DNA from: JBDRGC01 sp043818215
GTDB taxonomy: Bacteria; Chloroflexota; Anaerolineae; Anaerolineales; UBA11858
Length of the DNA: 11,963 bases
Reading direction: 5' to 3'
Assembly: GCA_043818215.1 (NCBI GenBank)
Contig: JBDRGC010000107.1
Coordinates: 1-11,963 of the forward strand
A program made the position numbers and the translations under genes. How positions within the stretch are numbered: position 1 is the first letter of the stretch; each line of letters begins with the position of its first letter. Below, one piece after another: positions 6,691 through 11,916 of the stretch. Under the pieces are notes generated by a model. It was not told where the DNA came from and searched no databases. It was given only the letters and a program-made list of their open reading frames with translations.

Positions 6691-6769
6691 CGCAGGCTGG
6701 GATTTTGAGACTCGCACGTTTTTCAGACATCAGAGTATCTCGCAGGCTTCAAACCTGCGGGATGATTTA
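6691..6769 (+). repeat. Dispersed 79-bp repeat, left copy, ending in an imperfect palindrome
   Basis: This copy aligns without gaps to 7454-7532, with about 66 of 79 bases identical. Its 3' part (6737-6763) is a palindrome around CGCAGGCTTCAAACCTGCG with one mismatch and one T-G pair. It sits 5' of the toxin gene. The palindrome is of the REP-like type often scattered between genes. Confidence 0.75.
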
Positions 6770-6785
6770 TTTCAATAAATTTCAC

Positions 6786-6814
6786 TTGCAAAATTGTCGC
6801 TTAACCGTTACAAT
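6786..6814 (+). promoter_or_regulatory. Sigma-70-type promoter of the toxin-antitoxin pair
   Basis: TTGCAA (6786-6791) and TACAAT (6809-6814) are separated by exactly 17 bp. Each is close to consensus. The -10 ends only 6 bases before the ATG at 6821, so the transcript probably starts at or next to the start codon and would be leaderless. Confidence 0.6.
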
Positions 6815-6820
6815 AATGTC

Positions 6821-7117
6821 ATGAAATACGAATTAGAGACCACACAAGATTTTGATAAATGGTTGAAGCAAATAAGAGATAAAAGAGTTTTACATCGCTT
6901 TGACGTTCGTTTCAACCGTATTTCTAACGGCAATTTCGGAGACGCTAAACAAGTTGGCACCAATTTATTTGAACTCAGATTTTTCTTTGGGAGCGGTTAT
7001 CGTATTTATTTTACAGTCAGGAAGCAAAAAATCGTTTTGCTACTTTGTGGAGGCGACAAGTCCTCACAAAGCAAGGATATTACTCAAGCGAAAAAATTAT
7101 TAGAATTATTGAGGTAG
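6821..7117 (+). CDS. RelE/HigB-type toxin (addiction module killer protein)
   Basis: The 98-aa product has the full pattern of the RelE/ParE-superfamily 'addiction module killer' group. The pattern is an F-DKWL start, RFDVRFNRISNGNFGDAKQVG, NLFELRFFFGSGYRIYF, then VLLLCGGDKSSQSKDITQAKKLL. Family members are normally about 95-110 aa, so it is complete. Relatives are typically ribosome-dependent mRNA interferases, but the target here is not known. A start at TTG 6794 would add nine residues. I prefer the ATG at 6821 because the -35 and -10 elements would otherwise lie inside the gene. Toxin-first order with the antitoxin 6 bases downstream is typical of this subgroup. The pair is flanked by the 79-bp repeats and is more AT-rich than its surroundings, which suggests acquisition. 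Confidence 0.9.
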   Translation: MKYELETTQDFDKWLKQIRDKRVLHRFDVRFNRISNGNFGDAKQVGTNLFELRFFFGSGYRIYFTVRKQKIVLLLCGGDKSSQSKDITQAKKLLELLR

Positions 7118-7123
7118 AAAATA

Positions 7124-7402
7124 ATGACACTCAAAACAAAACCTTACGAATTTGCACAACATGTTGAGACAGAGGAAGATGTTAGAGAATATCTAACTGC
7201 ATTTCTTGAAGAAGATGGCGCACAAGGTTTTATTGATGCGCTCGGACATCTTGCTAAAAAGAAAGGCATGACCCAATTAGCCAAAAGTGCGGGAGTTAGC
7301 CGCCAAAATCTATATAGAACGCTAAAAGCTGATGGAAACCCCAGCTTTATCACGGTTAATAAAGTGGTCAAGGCCCTGGGATGCGAGTTGGTGATTGCTT
7401 GA
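7124..7402 (+). CDS. HTH antitoxin partner (addiction module antidote protein)
   Basis: The 92-aa protein begins with an acidic toxin-binding-like half (YEFAQHVETEEDVREYLTAFLEE). It ends in a Cro/C1-type HTH (about residues 38-90) with the motif GMTQLAKSAGVSRQNLYRTLK and the family ending NPSFITVNKVVKALG. This is the usual partner of the upstream toxin. It should neutralise the toxin by direct binding and repress the shared promoter. Six bases separate it from the toxin stop. Its RBS (GAGG) lies within the last toxin codons, giving coupled translation. Length and both halves are complete, so the module looks intact. Confidence 0.9.
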   Translation: MTLKTKPYEFAQHVETEEDVREYLTAFLEEDGAQGFIDALGHLAKKKGMTQLAKSAGVSRQNLYRTLKADGNPSFITVNKVVKALGCELVIA

Positions 7403-7453
7403 CAATTTATACTCGCTAAATCCGTTCTTTATTGCTTACAGGATGTACAGCCC

Positions 7454-7532
7454 CGCAAGCTGGGATTTTAAGACTCGCACGTTTTTCGGGCATCAGATCG
7501 TCCTGCAGGTTTCAAACCTGCAGGACGGTTTA
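7454..7532 (+). repeat. Dispersed 79-bp repeat, right copy, with perfect 14-bp-arm palindrome
   Basis: It matches the left copy at 6691 in the same orientation. Its palindrome is perfect: arms of 14 bp (7499-7512 and 7514-7527) around a single central C, with core TGCAGGTTTCAAACCTGCA. Relative to the left copy, two stem pairs changed on both sides (C-G to T-A, A-T to G-C), so pairing was kept. It follows the antitoxin stop by about 50 bp and overlaps the end of an hsdS-tail remnant. An upstream 15-mer ATTGCTTACARGATG (7431) recurs at 10875. Confidence 0.75.
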
Positions 7533-7730
7533 GTTATGAAAACTCTCACTCAACCCCTCGGCAAAACTCTCACTCAACAAACTCTGAAACAACCCTTCCC
7601 CTTGACGTTTAGCCTCCCTCGCCTGAGCCCGTAGCCGTTCATAGAGCGCGACGATGGCAGCGAAGTGTTCTTGCACATCAATCCGTTTAAACGGAACAGT
7701 GCAATCGAGGAGACGCATCCCGTTAAACAT
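7530..7730 (-). pseudogene. hsdS: hsdS 3'-end remnant, copy 1 (type I restriction specificity subunit)
   Basis: From an in-frame ATG at 7730 this reads 66 residues. It includes MRLLDCTVPFKRIDVQEHFAAIV, the usual entry into the last conserved region of HsdS (written here in two parts: residues 5-20, then EHFAAIV). ALYERLRAQAREAKRQGEGLFQSLL follows, the terminal coiled-coil helix that spaces the DNA-recognition domains. All target-recognition domains are missing. The end contains a small internal duplication (LSESF-AEG-LSESF) caused by a repeated AAAACTCTCACTCAAC in the DNA. It is the longest of four copies, and its start codon overlaps the stop of copy 2. Confidence 0.72.
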
Positions 7731-7860
7731 GGTGCGATACACTCCCGAATGATTCTGCCAACAAACTCTGAAACAACCCTTCCCCTTGACGTTCAGCCTC
7801 CCTCGCCTGGGACCGTAGCCACGCATAGCGCGCGACAATGGTGGCGAGGCATTCTTGCAT
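7723..7860 (-). pseudogene. hsdS: hsdS 3'-end remnant, copy 2
   Basis: A 45-residue frame from an ATG at 7860 reads LATIVARYAWLRSQAREAERQ followed by GEGLFQSLLAESF, the HsdS C-terminal helix. The helix starts almost directly after the stop of the small gene at 7866. Over the 87-bp core (7759-7845) it differs from copy 1 at about ten positions, and the first 35 bases are identical. There is no RBS of note. It is probably not functional on its own. Confidence 0.72.
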
Positions 7861-7865
7861 AATCA

Positions 7866-8177
7866 CTATTTTACCTTGTGCCAAACCGCCGCAGAATTAT
7901 AGTTCCCAAAAATATTTTCACTCTTGGTGTTAGTATCAACATGTTCAACCAAGTGTTTACAATTACTTTTTAGTCTCTTGGCAATTACGCTATGAACTGC
8001 TTGAAAAGGTTGTCCTTTATCTTCGTATTCACCAAGTAATTGGACGTAAAGCTTTTGTTGCGCTTGGGATAATTTCTCAATGAATTCGTGAGATGTGAAT
8101 TCACTTTCCATTTGCCCTATAACATCAGGGTAATGTTTTTCAAGTTCATCAAACAATTTGGTAGAAGATTCTGTCAT
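7866..8177 (-). CDS. Small soluble protein of unknown function lodged between hsdS tails
   Basis: The 103-aa product has no signal peptide or membrane segment. It begins MTESSTKLFDELEKHYPDVI and contains FTSHEFIEKLSQAQQKLYVQLL, PFQAVHSVIAKRLK and a C-terminal FGNYNSAAVWHKV. These stretches look conserved in a family of about 100-residue hypothetical proteins that I half remember, but I cannot name a function. The ATG at 8177 has a good RBS (AAGGG, 8-nt spacer) just downstream of the copy-3 hsdS stop, so it was probably the gene following hsdS in a restriction operon. Its 3' end runs straight into hsdS tail copy 2. Composition is more AT-rich than the tails around it. Confidence 0.72.
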   Translation of the reverse strand: MTESSTKLFDELEKHYPDVIGQMESEFTSHEFIEKLSQAQQKLYVQLLGEYEDKGQPFQAVHSVIAKRLKSNCKHLVEHVDTNTKSENIFGNYNSAAVWHKVK

Positions 8178-8196
8178 GGGAGCACCCTTTTATCAA

Positions 8197-8331
8197 CTAA
8201 TTTGAAAATGACTGACTCAACAAACTCTGAAACAACCCTTCCACTTGACGTTCAGCCTCCCTCGCCTGCGACCGTAGCCGCTCATAGCGCGTGACGATGG
8301 TGGAAAAACGTCCTTGCTCTACTTTCAAGAG
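8197..8331 (-). pseudogene. hsdS: hsdS 3'-end remnant, copy 3
   Basis: The frame ending at the TAG of 8197-8199 reads VEQGRFSTIVTRYERLRSQ and then AREAERQVEGLFQSLLSQSF, the terminal HsdS helix. The reading frame is open further upstream but has no ATG and no HsdS similarity before about 8331, just after the stop of the membrane-protein gene. The 87-bp core is 8218-8304. It is followed, 19 bases after the stop, by the small gene starting at 8177. Confidence 0.7.
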
Positions 8332-8344
8332 AGTGAAGCAAGGG

Positions 8345-8818
8345 TTAAATGAGTGAGACACCAAATAACTCCAAAGTAAAAAGAAGCAGTAGTATCACTG
8401 CTATCACGATAAACAAGATATGAACGAGCCTTTGGAATCTCCTTCGGCCAACAGTTTGTTGTTTATGTGGAGCAATGGTTTCATTGTCCAACACAAATAA
8501 TTCTGGAACATAGGTCTCCAGGATGCGTTTAGCCCTTAACCGATGTGATCTTATCCAATTCCCGCTATCTCGAATATAGAAAATCGCAAACAAATTAGCG
8601 ATAATTATGATCACTGGCAGAAACAAGATAAATATAGAGCCAAAAGATTGTCTGTTATTAAGTCCGAAGGTGATAATCAATGCGCTAATAGTTAATACGA
8701 TGTTCGAGATGTTCAGTGCCTGATCCTCATGTTTCTTGATGCGGTCATATTGATGGTCGAAATACATGCGGACATAATCAGGATCGATGTCTTTTGATTT
8801 GTTTATTTCTTTTACCAT
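8345..8818 (-). CDS. Three-helix membrane protein lodged between hsdS tails
   Basis: The product is about 157 aa. A basic, charged N-terminus (DYVRMYFDHQYDRIKKHEDQ) leads into two adjacent membrane segments (about residues 36-54 and 60-83). A cytoplasmic loop of about 45 residues (RSHRLRAKRIL and RRRFQRL) follows, and then a third, very hydrophobic helix (about 132-156). The layout is reminiscent of small SLATT-like or RipA-like membrane proteins, some of which are effectors in defence systems; this is only a resemblance. I choose the ATG at 8818 because GGAGG lies 6 bases upstream. That RBS is formed by the last two codons of the hsdS tail copy 4 (GGA GGA), so translation is coupled to it. 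It is AT-rich compared with its neighbours. Confidence 0.75.
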   Translation of the reverse strand: MVKEINKSKDIDPDYVRMYFDHQYDRIKKHEDQALNISNIVLTISALIITFGLNNRQSFGSIFILFLPVIIIIANLFAIFYIRDSGNWIRSHRLRAKRILETYVPELFVLDNETIAPHKQQTVGRRRFQRLVHILFIVIAVILLLLFTLELFGVSLI

Positions 8819-8820
8819 CA

Positions 8821-8979
8821 CTATCCTCCAAAACTCTCATGCAACAAACTCTGAAACAACGCCTCGACGCCTGCCCCGCCTGATTTTGCGGGGTGACGCT
8901 CCGCCTCCCTCGCCTGGGACCGTAGCCGCTCATAGCGCGCAACGATGGCGGCAAATCTAGCTAGCCGTCGCGGAAGCAT
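8821..8979 (-). pseudogene. hsdS: hsdS 3'-end remnant, copy 4, with a 24-bp palindromic insertion
   Basis: From an ATG at 8979 the frame reads RFAAIVARYERLRSQAREAER, then HPAKSGGAG, then VEALFQSLLHESFGG. Compared with the other three tails there are eight extra residues in the middle of the helix. The extra DNA carries a hairpin (CCCCGC at 8874-8879, GCGGGG at 8888-8893), so a small palindromic element seems to have entered in frame. It overlaps the last 19 bases of the hsdR frame in another reading frame. Its terminal codons supply the RBS of the membrane-protein gene. Confidence 0.7.
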
Positions 8980-10661
8980 TTATCACACAGGTTGAAATCA
9001 TTCTGCCAAAAATCAATGATTAGGAATCCATCTTTGTGTCCGTTGGGAAGCAACTGCGTCATCTTGCAGGCTTCATGGACGCGCGTACCGCGTCCAATCA
9101 TTTGCTCCAGTTTGATGCGGGATTGGATGGGGCGCATAAAGACCAAATTGACTACTTCAGGGATGTTAACGCCTGTTTCAAGCATATCCACAGAAATGGC
9201 AATACGCGGCGTCTCTTTTTTCTTGAATTTCTCGATTGCCCGCCCTTTATAATCCGATGTGTGGGTGATGACCTGTGTCAGCCCGACATGTTCGGGGTAC
9301 ATCTCCTCGAAAACAGATTCGAGCCGAATGGCATGAGCCTGCGTCATCGCGAAGACAATGGTCTTGCCCGGCAATTGTCCAGATTCATCTTTCAGACAGA
9401 CATCCCAGAACTCTTCCCATTGCTCGCGTAATGTGCCCCGATTGCTGACCTTGCGCTCCAACTCCGTGCCAGAAAAATCTATCTCATCGGGATCAAGCCC
9501 TTTGTCGATGAGCGTGTTGCGCTCCTCCTCGCTCAAATCCACGCCGAGGATGCCCTTCCGCTGGAAACGGGTGCGAGCCTTAAAAAGATCATAACCAACC
9601 AGGTATTCGTCATCAATTGCATCATCGTAAGAATACAAGAAGGTCGGGATACCGTCAGGGCAGCCAAACTCGGTGAAGGTGTTGCGGTCAATGAAGTCGG
9701 CAGGGGTAGCGGTCAAACCGATCATCCGCCCGTCGAAGTATTGCAAGACATCATTCCACTTATTGAAGATCGAGCGATGAACTTCATCGAAGATAATCAG
9801 ATCAAAAAAGGCGGGCGTGAACTCCCGAAAGCAATTATTCAACGTTTGCAGCGTGGAAACATAAAGGCGGCTGGTCTTTTCAATTTTGTGGGTATAAATG
9901 CGTGTGGCAGGTTCATCGGGAAGATGCTCTTTGAAGCCCTCTTCCAGAGCCTGCTTAACTAAAGGAACTCTGTCTGCGACAAATAAAATCCGCTGCGACT
10001 GATTGGATTTTAGAAAAATATCGACCAGAGACATGGCGGTGCGTGTTTTCCCCGTTCCCGTTGCCATTGTGACCAGTGTTTTACGTTGCCCTTTTTCAAA
10101 AGCCTCTGCAACCCGCTGAATAGCTTCGAGTTGATAGGCACGGTCTGTAATCTCCAAGTTCACCGTTGCTTCGGTTAGCTGAGTCTTGTTTTCACGAATG
10201 TACTTGAGAGTCTCAAGGTCTTTAGGCGAGAAGAAGCCATGCACCTGACGCTTTGGAGAATTACCCACATCCCAGAAGTATATTTCCTCCCCGTTGGTCA
10301 TAAAGCCAAAGGGACGGAAACTCTGTCTTTTCTCAATTTCTCTAACATAGAACTCTGTCTGCGCTTGGGCGAGACGTGGATCAATGCTGGTTTTCTTTGC
10401 TTCTACGACTGCGATAATTTCCCCATTTGGTTGGTAAAGCACATAATCGCTGATACCTGTGGGCAAGCCTGCTGTATATGTCCCACCCTGCTCGCGGATT
10501 TTCTTCAACTCACCTTGTAATTTCTGCCAGGCATTTGCATCGAATCCGTCTACGGGAATCTCAATCCCAACTTGGAGAGCGTCGCCTACATCCCAACCAG
10601 CTAGTTCAAGCTGTGGGTCAATTAATTCTTTGCGGGTTTGAGCTTCTGGGGTGGTCATCAT
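8961..10661 (-). CDS. hsdR: HsdR-like type I restriction endonuclease subunit, C-terminally truncated
   Basis: The reading frame is 566 aa. The N-terminal nuclease region has D72 (SDYVLY) and E87-A-K89, a PD-(D/E)xK site. The superfamily 2 motor follows: Walker A ATGTGKT (200-206), DEVH (292-295), LTATP (316-320), the ETGVNIPEV region (495-503) and QMIGRGTR (520-527). These are the DNA cleavage and translocation functions of type I restriction enzymes. Family members are usually 800-1100 aa with a C-terminal domain that binds the methylase core. Here the family match ends near IIDFWQND (548-555), and a short unrelated tail leads to a stop inside hsdS tail copy 4. The hsdM gene and the body of hsdS are absent, so restriction is unlikely. 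Starts at 10661 and 10658 (tandem ATG) both lack a clear RBS. Confidence 0.88.
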   Translation of the reverse strand: MMTTPEAQTRKELIDPQLELAGWDVGDALQVGIEIPVDGFDANAWQKLQGELKKIREQGGTYTAGLPTGISDYVLYQPNGEIIAVVEAKKTSIDPRLAQAQTEFYVREIEKRQSFRPFGFMTNGEEIYFWDVGNSPKRQVHGFFSPKDLETLKYIRENKTQLTEATVNLEITDRAYQLEAIQRVAEAFEKGQRKTLVTMATGTGKTRTAMSLVDIFLKSNQSQRILFVADRVPLVKQALEEGFKEHLPDEPATRIYTHKIEKTSRLYVSTLQTLNNCFREFTPAFFDLIIFDEVHRSIFNKWNDVLQYFDGRMIGLTATPADFIDRNTFTEFGCPDGIPTFLYSYDDAIDDEYLVGYDLFKARTRFQRKGILGVDLSEEERNTLIDKGLDPDEIDFSGTELERKVSNRGTLREQWEEFWDVCLKDESGQLPGKTIVFAMTQAHAIRLESVFEEMYPEHVGLTQVITHTSDYKGRAIEKFKKKETPRIAISVDMLETGVNIPEVVNLVFMRPIQSRIKLEQMIGRGTRVHEACKMTQLLPNGHKDGFLIIDFWQNDFNLCDKCFRDG

Positions 10662-10690
10662 TCAGTAAGTGTGCCGCTATGTTAGAACCT

Positions 10691-10726
10691 AAACAAAACC
10701 GCCCATGCAGGTGTTTGCATGAGCGG
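10691..10726 (-). terminator. Rho-independent terminator just upstream of hsdR
   Basis: On the minus strand, CCGC and ATGCA segments pair across 10716-10726 and 10699-10709. They form an 11-bp stem with one G-U pair and a 6-nt loop, followed directly by TTTTGTTT (10698-10691). It ends about 30 bases before the hsdR start, so it would stop transcripts entering hsdR unless read through. Confidence 0.65.
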
Positions 10727-10744
10727 CACAGTTTGTGTTATCAT
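10715..10744 (+). promoter_or_regulatory. Possible plus-strand promoter inside the hsdR leader
   Basis: TTGCAT (10715-10720), an 18-bp spacer and TATCAT (10739-10744) preceded by TGT make an extended -10 promoter. Transcription would start near 10751 and could end at the plus-strand terminator at 10778-10809, giving an antisense RNA of about 60 nt. Confidence 0.35.
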
Positions 10745-10777
10745 CCCGTTGCCACGCACCCTGCTGCGTGTGCCGAT

Positions 10778-10809
10778 CCGGGCGTGCTGCGAACACGGCC
10801 CGGTTTTTT
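10778..10809 (+). terminator. Rho-independent terminator on the plus strand
   Basis: CCGGGC (10778-10783) pairs with GCCCGG (10798-10803). Three further pairs (GTG/CAC) lie inside, next to a one-base bulge, and TTTTTT follows at 10804-10809. This is a textbook plus-strand terminator. The same stem is hairpin 1 of the minus-strand candidate RNA. Confidence 0.55.
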
Positions 10810-10823
10810 GTTTGTCAGGGAAA

Positions 10824-10832
10824 ATTATAGCA
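10824..10832 (-). promoter_or_regulatory. Perfect extended -10 promoter driving the hsdR leader
   Basis: The minus strand reads TGCTATAAT, an exact TGnTATAAT match. The start would be near 10816. No good -35 hexamer is seen at 16-18 bp, but a small inverted repeat ATCATC-ACTGC-GATGAT (10852-10868) lies in the -35 area and could be an activator or repressor site. Confidence 0.6.
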
Positions 10833-10839
10833 CATCTGT

Positions 10840-11045
10840 AACCAGAAACTTATCATCACTGCGATGATGCAGCCATTGCTTACAAGATGCTGACATCTGT
10901 ACCCCACGGGGATCTGGCCGCAGCGCATGGATGAAAAGTCGCTCAAGGGTATGACCCGCCAGCAATTCGCCAAGTATGGTTTGTGACGCTTGGGCGCGGG
11001 TGAGACGTGTGCCCAGACGTGTCGCTCCGACAGAGGAACCAACTC
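10840..11045 (+). other. Non-coding stretch with small hairpins and a short coding-like remnant
   Basis: The part at 10875-10912 has closely packed hairpins (AGATG-CTGA-CATCT, then CCCC-AC-GGGG) and starts with the 15-mer ATTGCTTACAAGATG, shared with 7431 next to the toxin-antitoxin repeat. From 10897 to 10986 the plus strand reads LYPTGIWPQRMDEKSLKGMT and RQQFAKYGL before a stop. This looks like the end of a protein, but it has no start or recognised family. I see no complete gene. Confidence 0.4.
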
Positions 11046-11240
11046 ATGACAAACATGAACTCGGGACAAATCACTCGCTTGCTCAAACGCTTGCGTGTGC
11101 ATGGCTTGATCAAGAGGGTTGGCAGAACCTACAAATATTATCTCACCGAGTTTGGTCGTCAGGTTGTCGTGATGGCTTTGAAACTACGTGAGATGGTGGT
11201 CATCACTGAGCTTGCCCAGACTTATCCAGCCCAGGCCTGA
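11046..11240 (+). CDS. Small winged-helix DNA-binding-like protein, possibly the C-terminal piece of a larger one
   Basis: The ATG at 11046 has AGAGGA with an 8-nt spacer. The 64-residue product reads like the second half of a winged helix: SGQITRLLKRLRVHGLIKRV (recognition helix), a basic wing (GRTYKYYLTEFGRQVV), then a hydrophobic helix. Such segments commonly end longer proteins in which the wHTH follows a larger domain. The frame extends upstream to 11007 without added similarity. It may therefore be a fragment that acquired a start, or a genuine mini-regulator. The family name is not known to me. Confidence 0.5.
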   Translation: MTNMNSGQITRLLKRLRVHGLIKRVGRTYKYYLTEFGRQVVVMALKLREMVVITELAQTYPAQA

Positions 11241-11304
11241 TATTCTTGTATTTTGCACCGTGCCGGTATGGTATGCAAACTTTTCACTGCTAATGTACTA
11301 ATCA

Positions 11305-11415
11305 TTGGACATTGCACTACCATCGCCGACTCTACGTAAATCCGCCTTTGAAGGCGATGCCACTGTCATGCTCTTAGCCGGGGACGATGTTATGGACGAT
11401 GCAAAAAGCGGGTGA
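11305..11415 (+). pseudogene. Short coding-like fragment
   Basis: From a TTG at 11305 the frame gives 36 residues (SPTLRKSAFEGDATVMLLAG, then DDVMDDAKSG). Codon use is protein-like and the fragment is acidic, but there is no RBS and no recognised family. It stops where the repeat region begins. It may be the remnant of a gene invaded by repeats. Confidence 0.25.
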
Positions 11416-11478
11416 CCCGCCGTGCCCGCCTCCCAGCTCAATCGTGGATACCAGAGACGTCCCTGCATCGACCTGTAA

Positions 11479-11680
11479 CACAGTACGAACAACGTGGAAA
11501 ACCAGGTGCCCCCCCCATGTCCTGACCACGGCAGTTTCCTCGACCCCACACCGGCCAGGACACAGTACGCACAACGTGGAAAACCAGGTGCCCCCCCATG
11601 TCCTGACCACGGGAGTTTCCTCGACCCCACACCGGCCAGAACAAAGTTTGTCACAACGTGGAAAACCAGGTGCCCCCCCC
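11479..11680 (+). repeat. Tandem 81-82 bp repeats with variable C-runs
   Basis: Two full units (11479-11560 and 11561-11641) and about half of a third follow each other. Each contains CACAGTACG, CGTGGAAAACCAGGT, a run of 7-8 C, ATGTCCTGACCACGG and TCCTCGACCCCACACCGGCC. C-run lengths are 8, 7 and 8. CGTGGAAAACCAGGT appears at 11493, 11575 and 11657, and again at 11795 inside the next repeat family. No coding role is evident; long frames on either strand here are repeat artefacts. Confidence 0.8.
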
Positions 11681-11707
11681 TGTTCCTAACCATGTCCCAC
11701 CCCCTGC

Positions 11708-11916
11708 AATCACAACGATCTGACAGCAATGACAATGTCCTGACCCCTGGCAGTGTCATCGGCACAACAATGGACTTGACAAAGTCTGGCACGCCGTGGA
11801 AAACCAGGTTTCCAACCATAGTAATCACAACGATCTGACACAATGGCTATGACAATGTCCTGACCCCTGGCAGTGTCACCGGCACAACAATGGACTGGAC
11901 ACAGTCTGGCACGCCG
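11708..11916 (+). repeat. Second repeat family, two copies of about 90 bp at 115-bp period
   Basis: Copies at 11708-11796 and 11823-11916 share AATCACAACGATCTGACA, GACAATGTCCTGACCCCTGG, CAGTGTCAYCGGCACAACAA and GTCTGGCACGCCG. They differ by a 5-base indel and a few substitutions. They are separated by a piece of the first family (CGTGGAAAACCAGGT plus flank), so the two families are interleaved. TGACA/TGTCA motifs recur, giving possible protein-binding symmetry. Confidence 0.75.

Larger units (their letters stand above)
10691..10816 (-). ncRNA. Candidate structured leader or small RNA of about 125 nt upstream of hsdR
   Basis: The segment runs from the predicted start of the extended -10 promoter at 10824-10832 to the U-tract of the terminator at 10691. 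Three hairpins are visible on the minus strand: CCGGGC/GCCCGG (10798-10803 with 10778-10783, plus three inner pairs), CACGCA/TGCGTG (10765-10770 with 10753-10758, 6-nt loop), and the terminator stem. There is no open frame of note. It could be an attenuator controlling hsdR or an independent small RNA. I do not recognise it as a known riboswitch class. The promoter, stems and U-tract are seen; the RNA itself is inferred. Confidence 0.45.

Noticed and set aside
10671..10729. GTGCCGCT/AGCGGCAC inverted repeat as an antiterminator for hsdR
   Set aside because: The downstream arm would be transcribed only after the terminator, so it could not compete with it during transcription.
10815..11102. 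Minus-strand frame of 95 aa
   Set aside because: It covers the hsdR promoter region and the antisense of the winged-helix gene; composition is not protein-like and there is no RBS.
11479..11680. CRISPR-like array
   Set aside because: Units of 81-82 bp are similar over their whole length, with no short constant repeats separated by unique spacers.
11298..11843. Minus-strand frame of 181 aa with repeated SRKLPWSGHGG segments
   Set aside because: The repetition follows the 82-bp DNA repeats; the same region is open in several frames, as expected from repeats without stops, so it is not taken as a gene.
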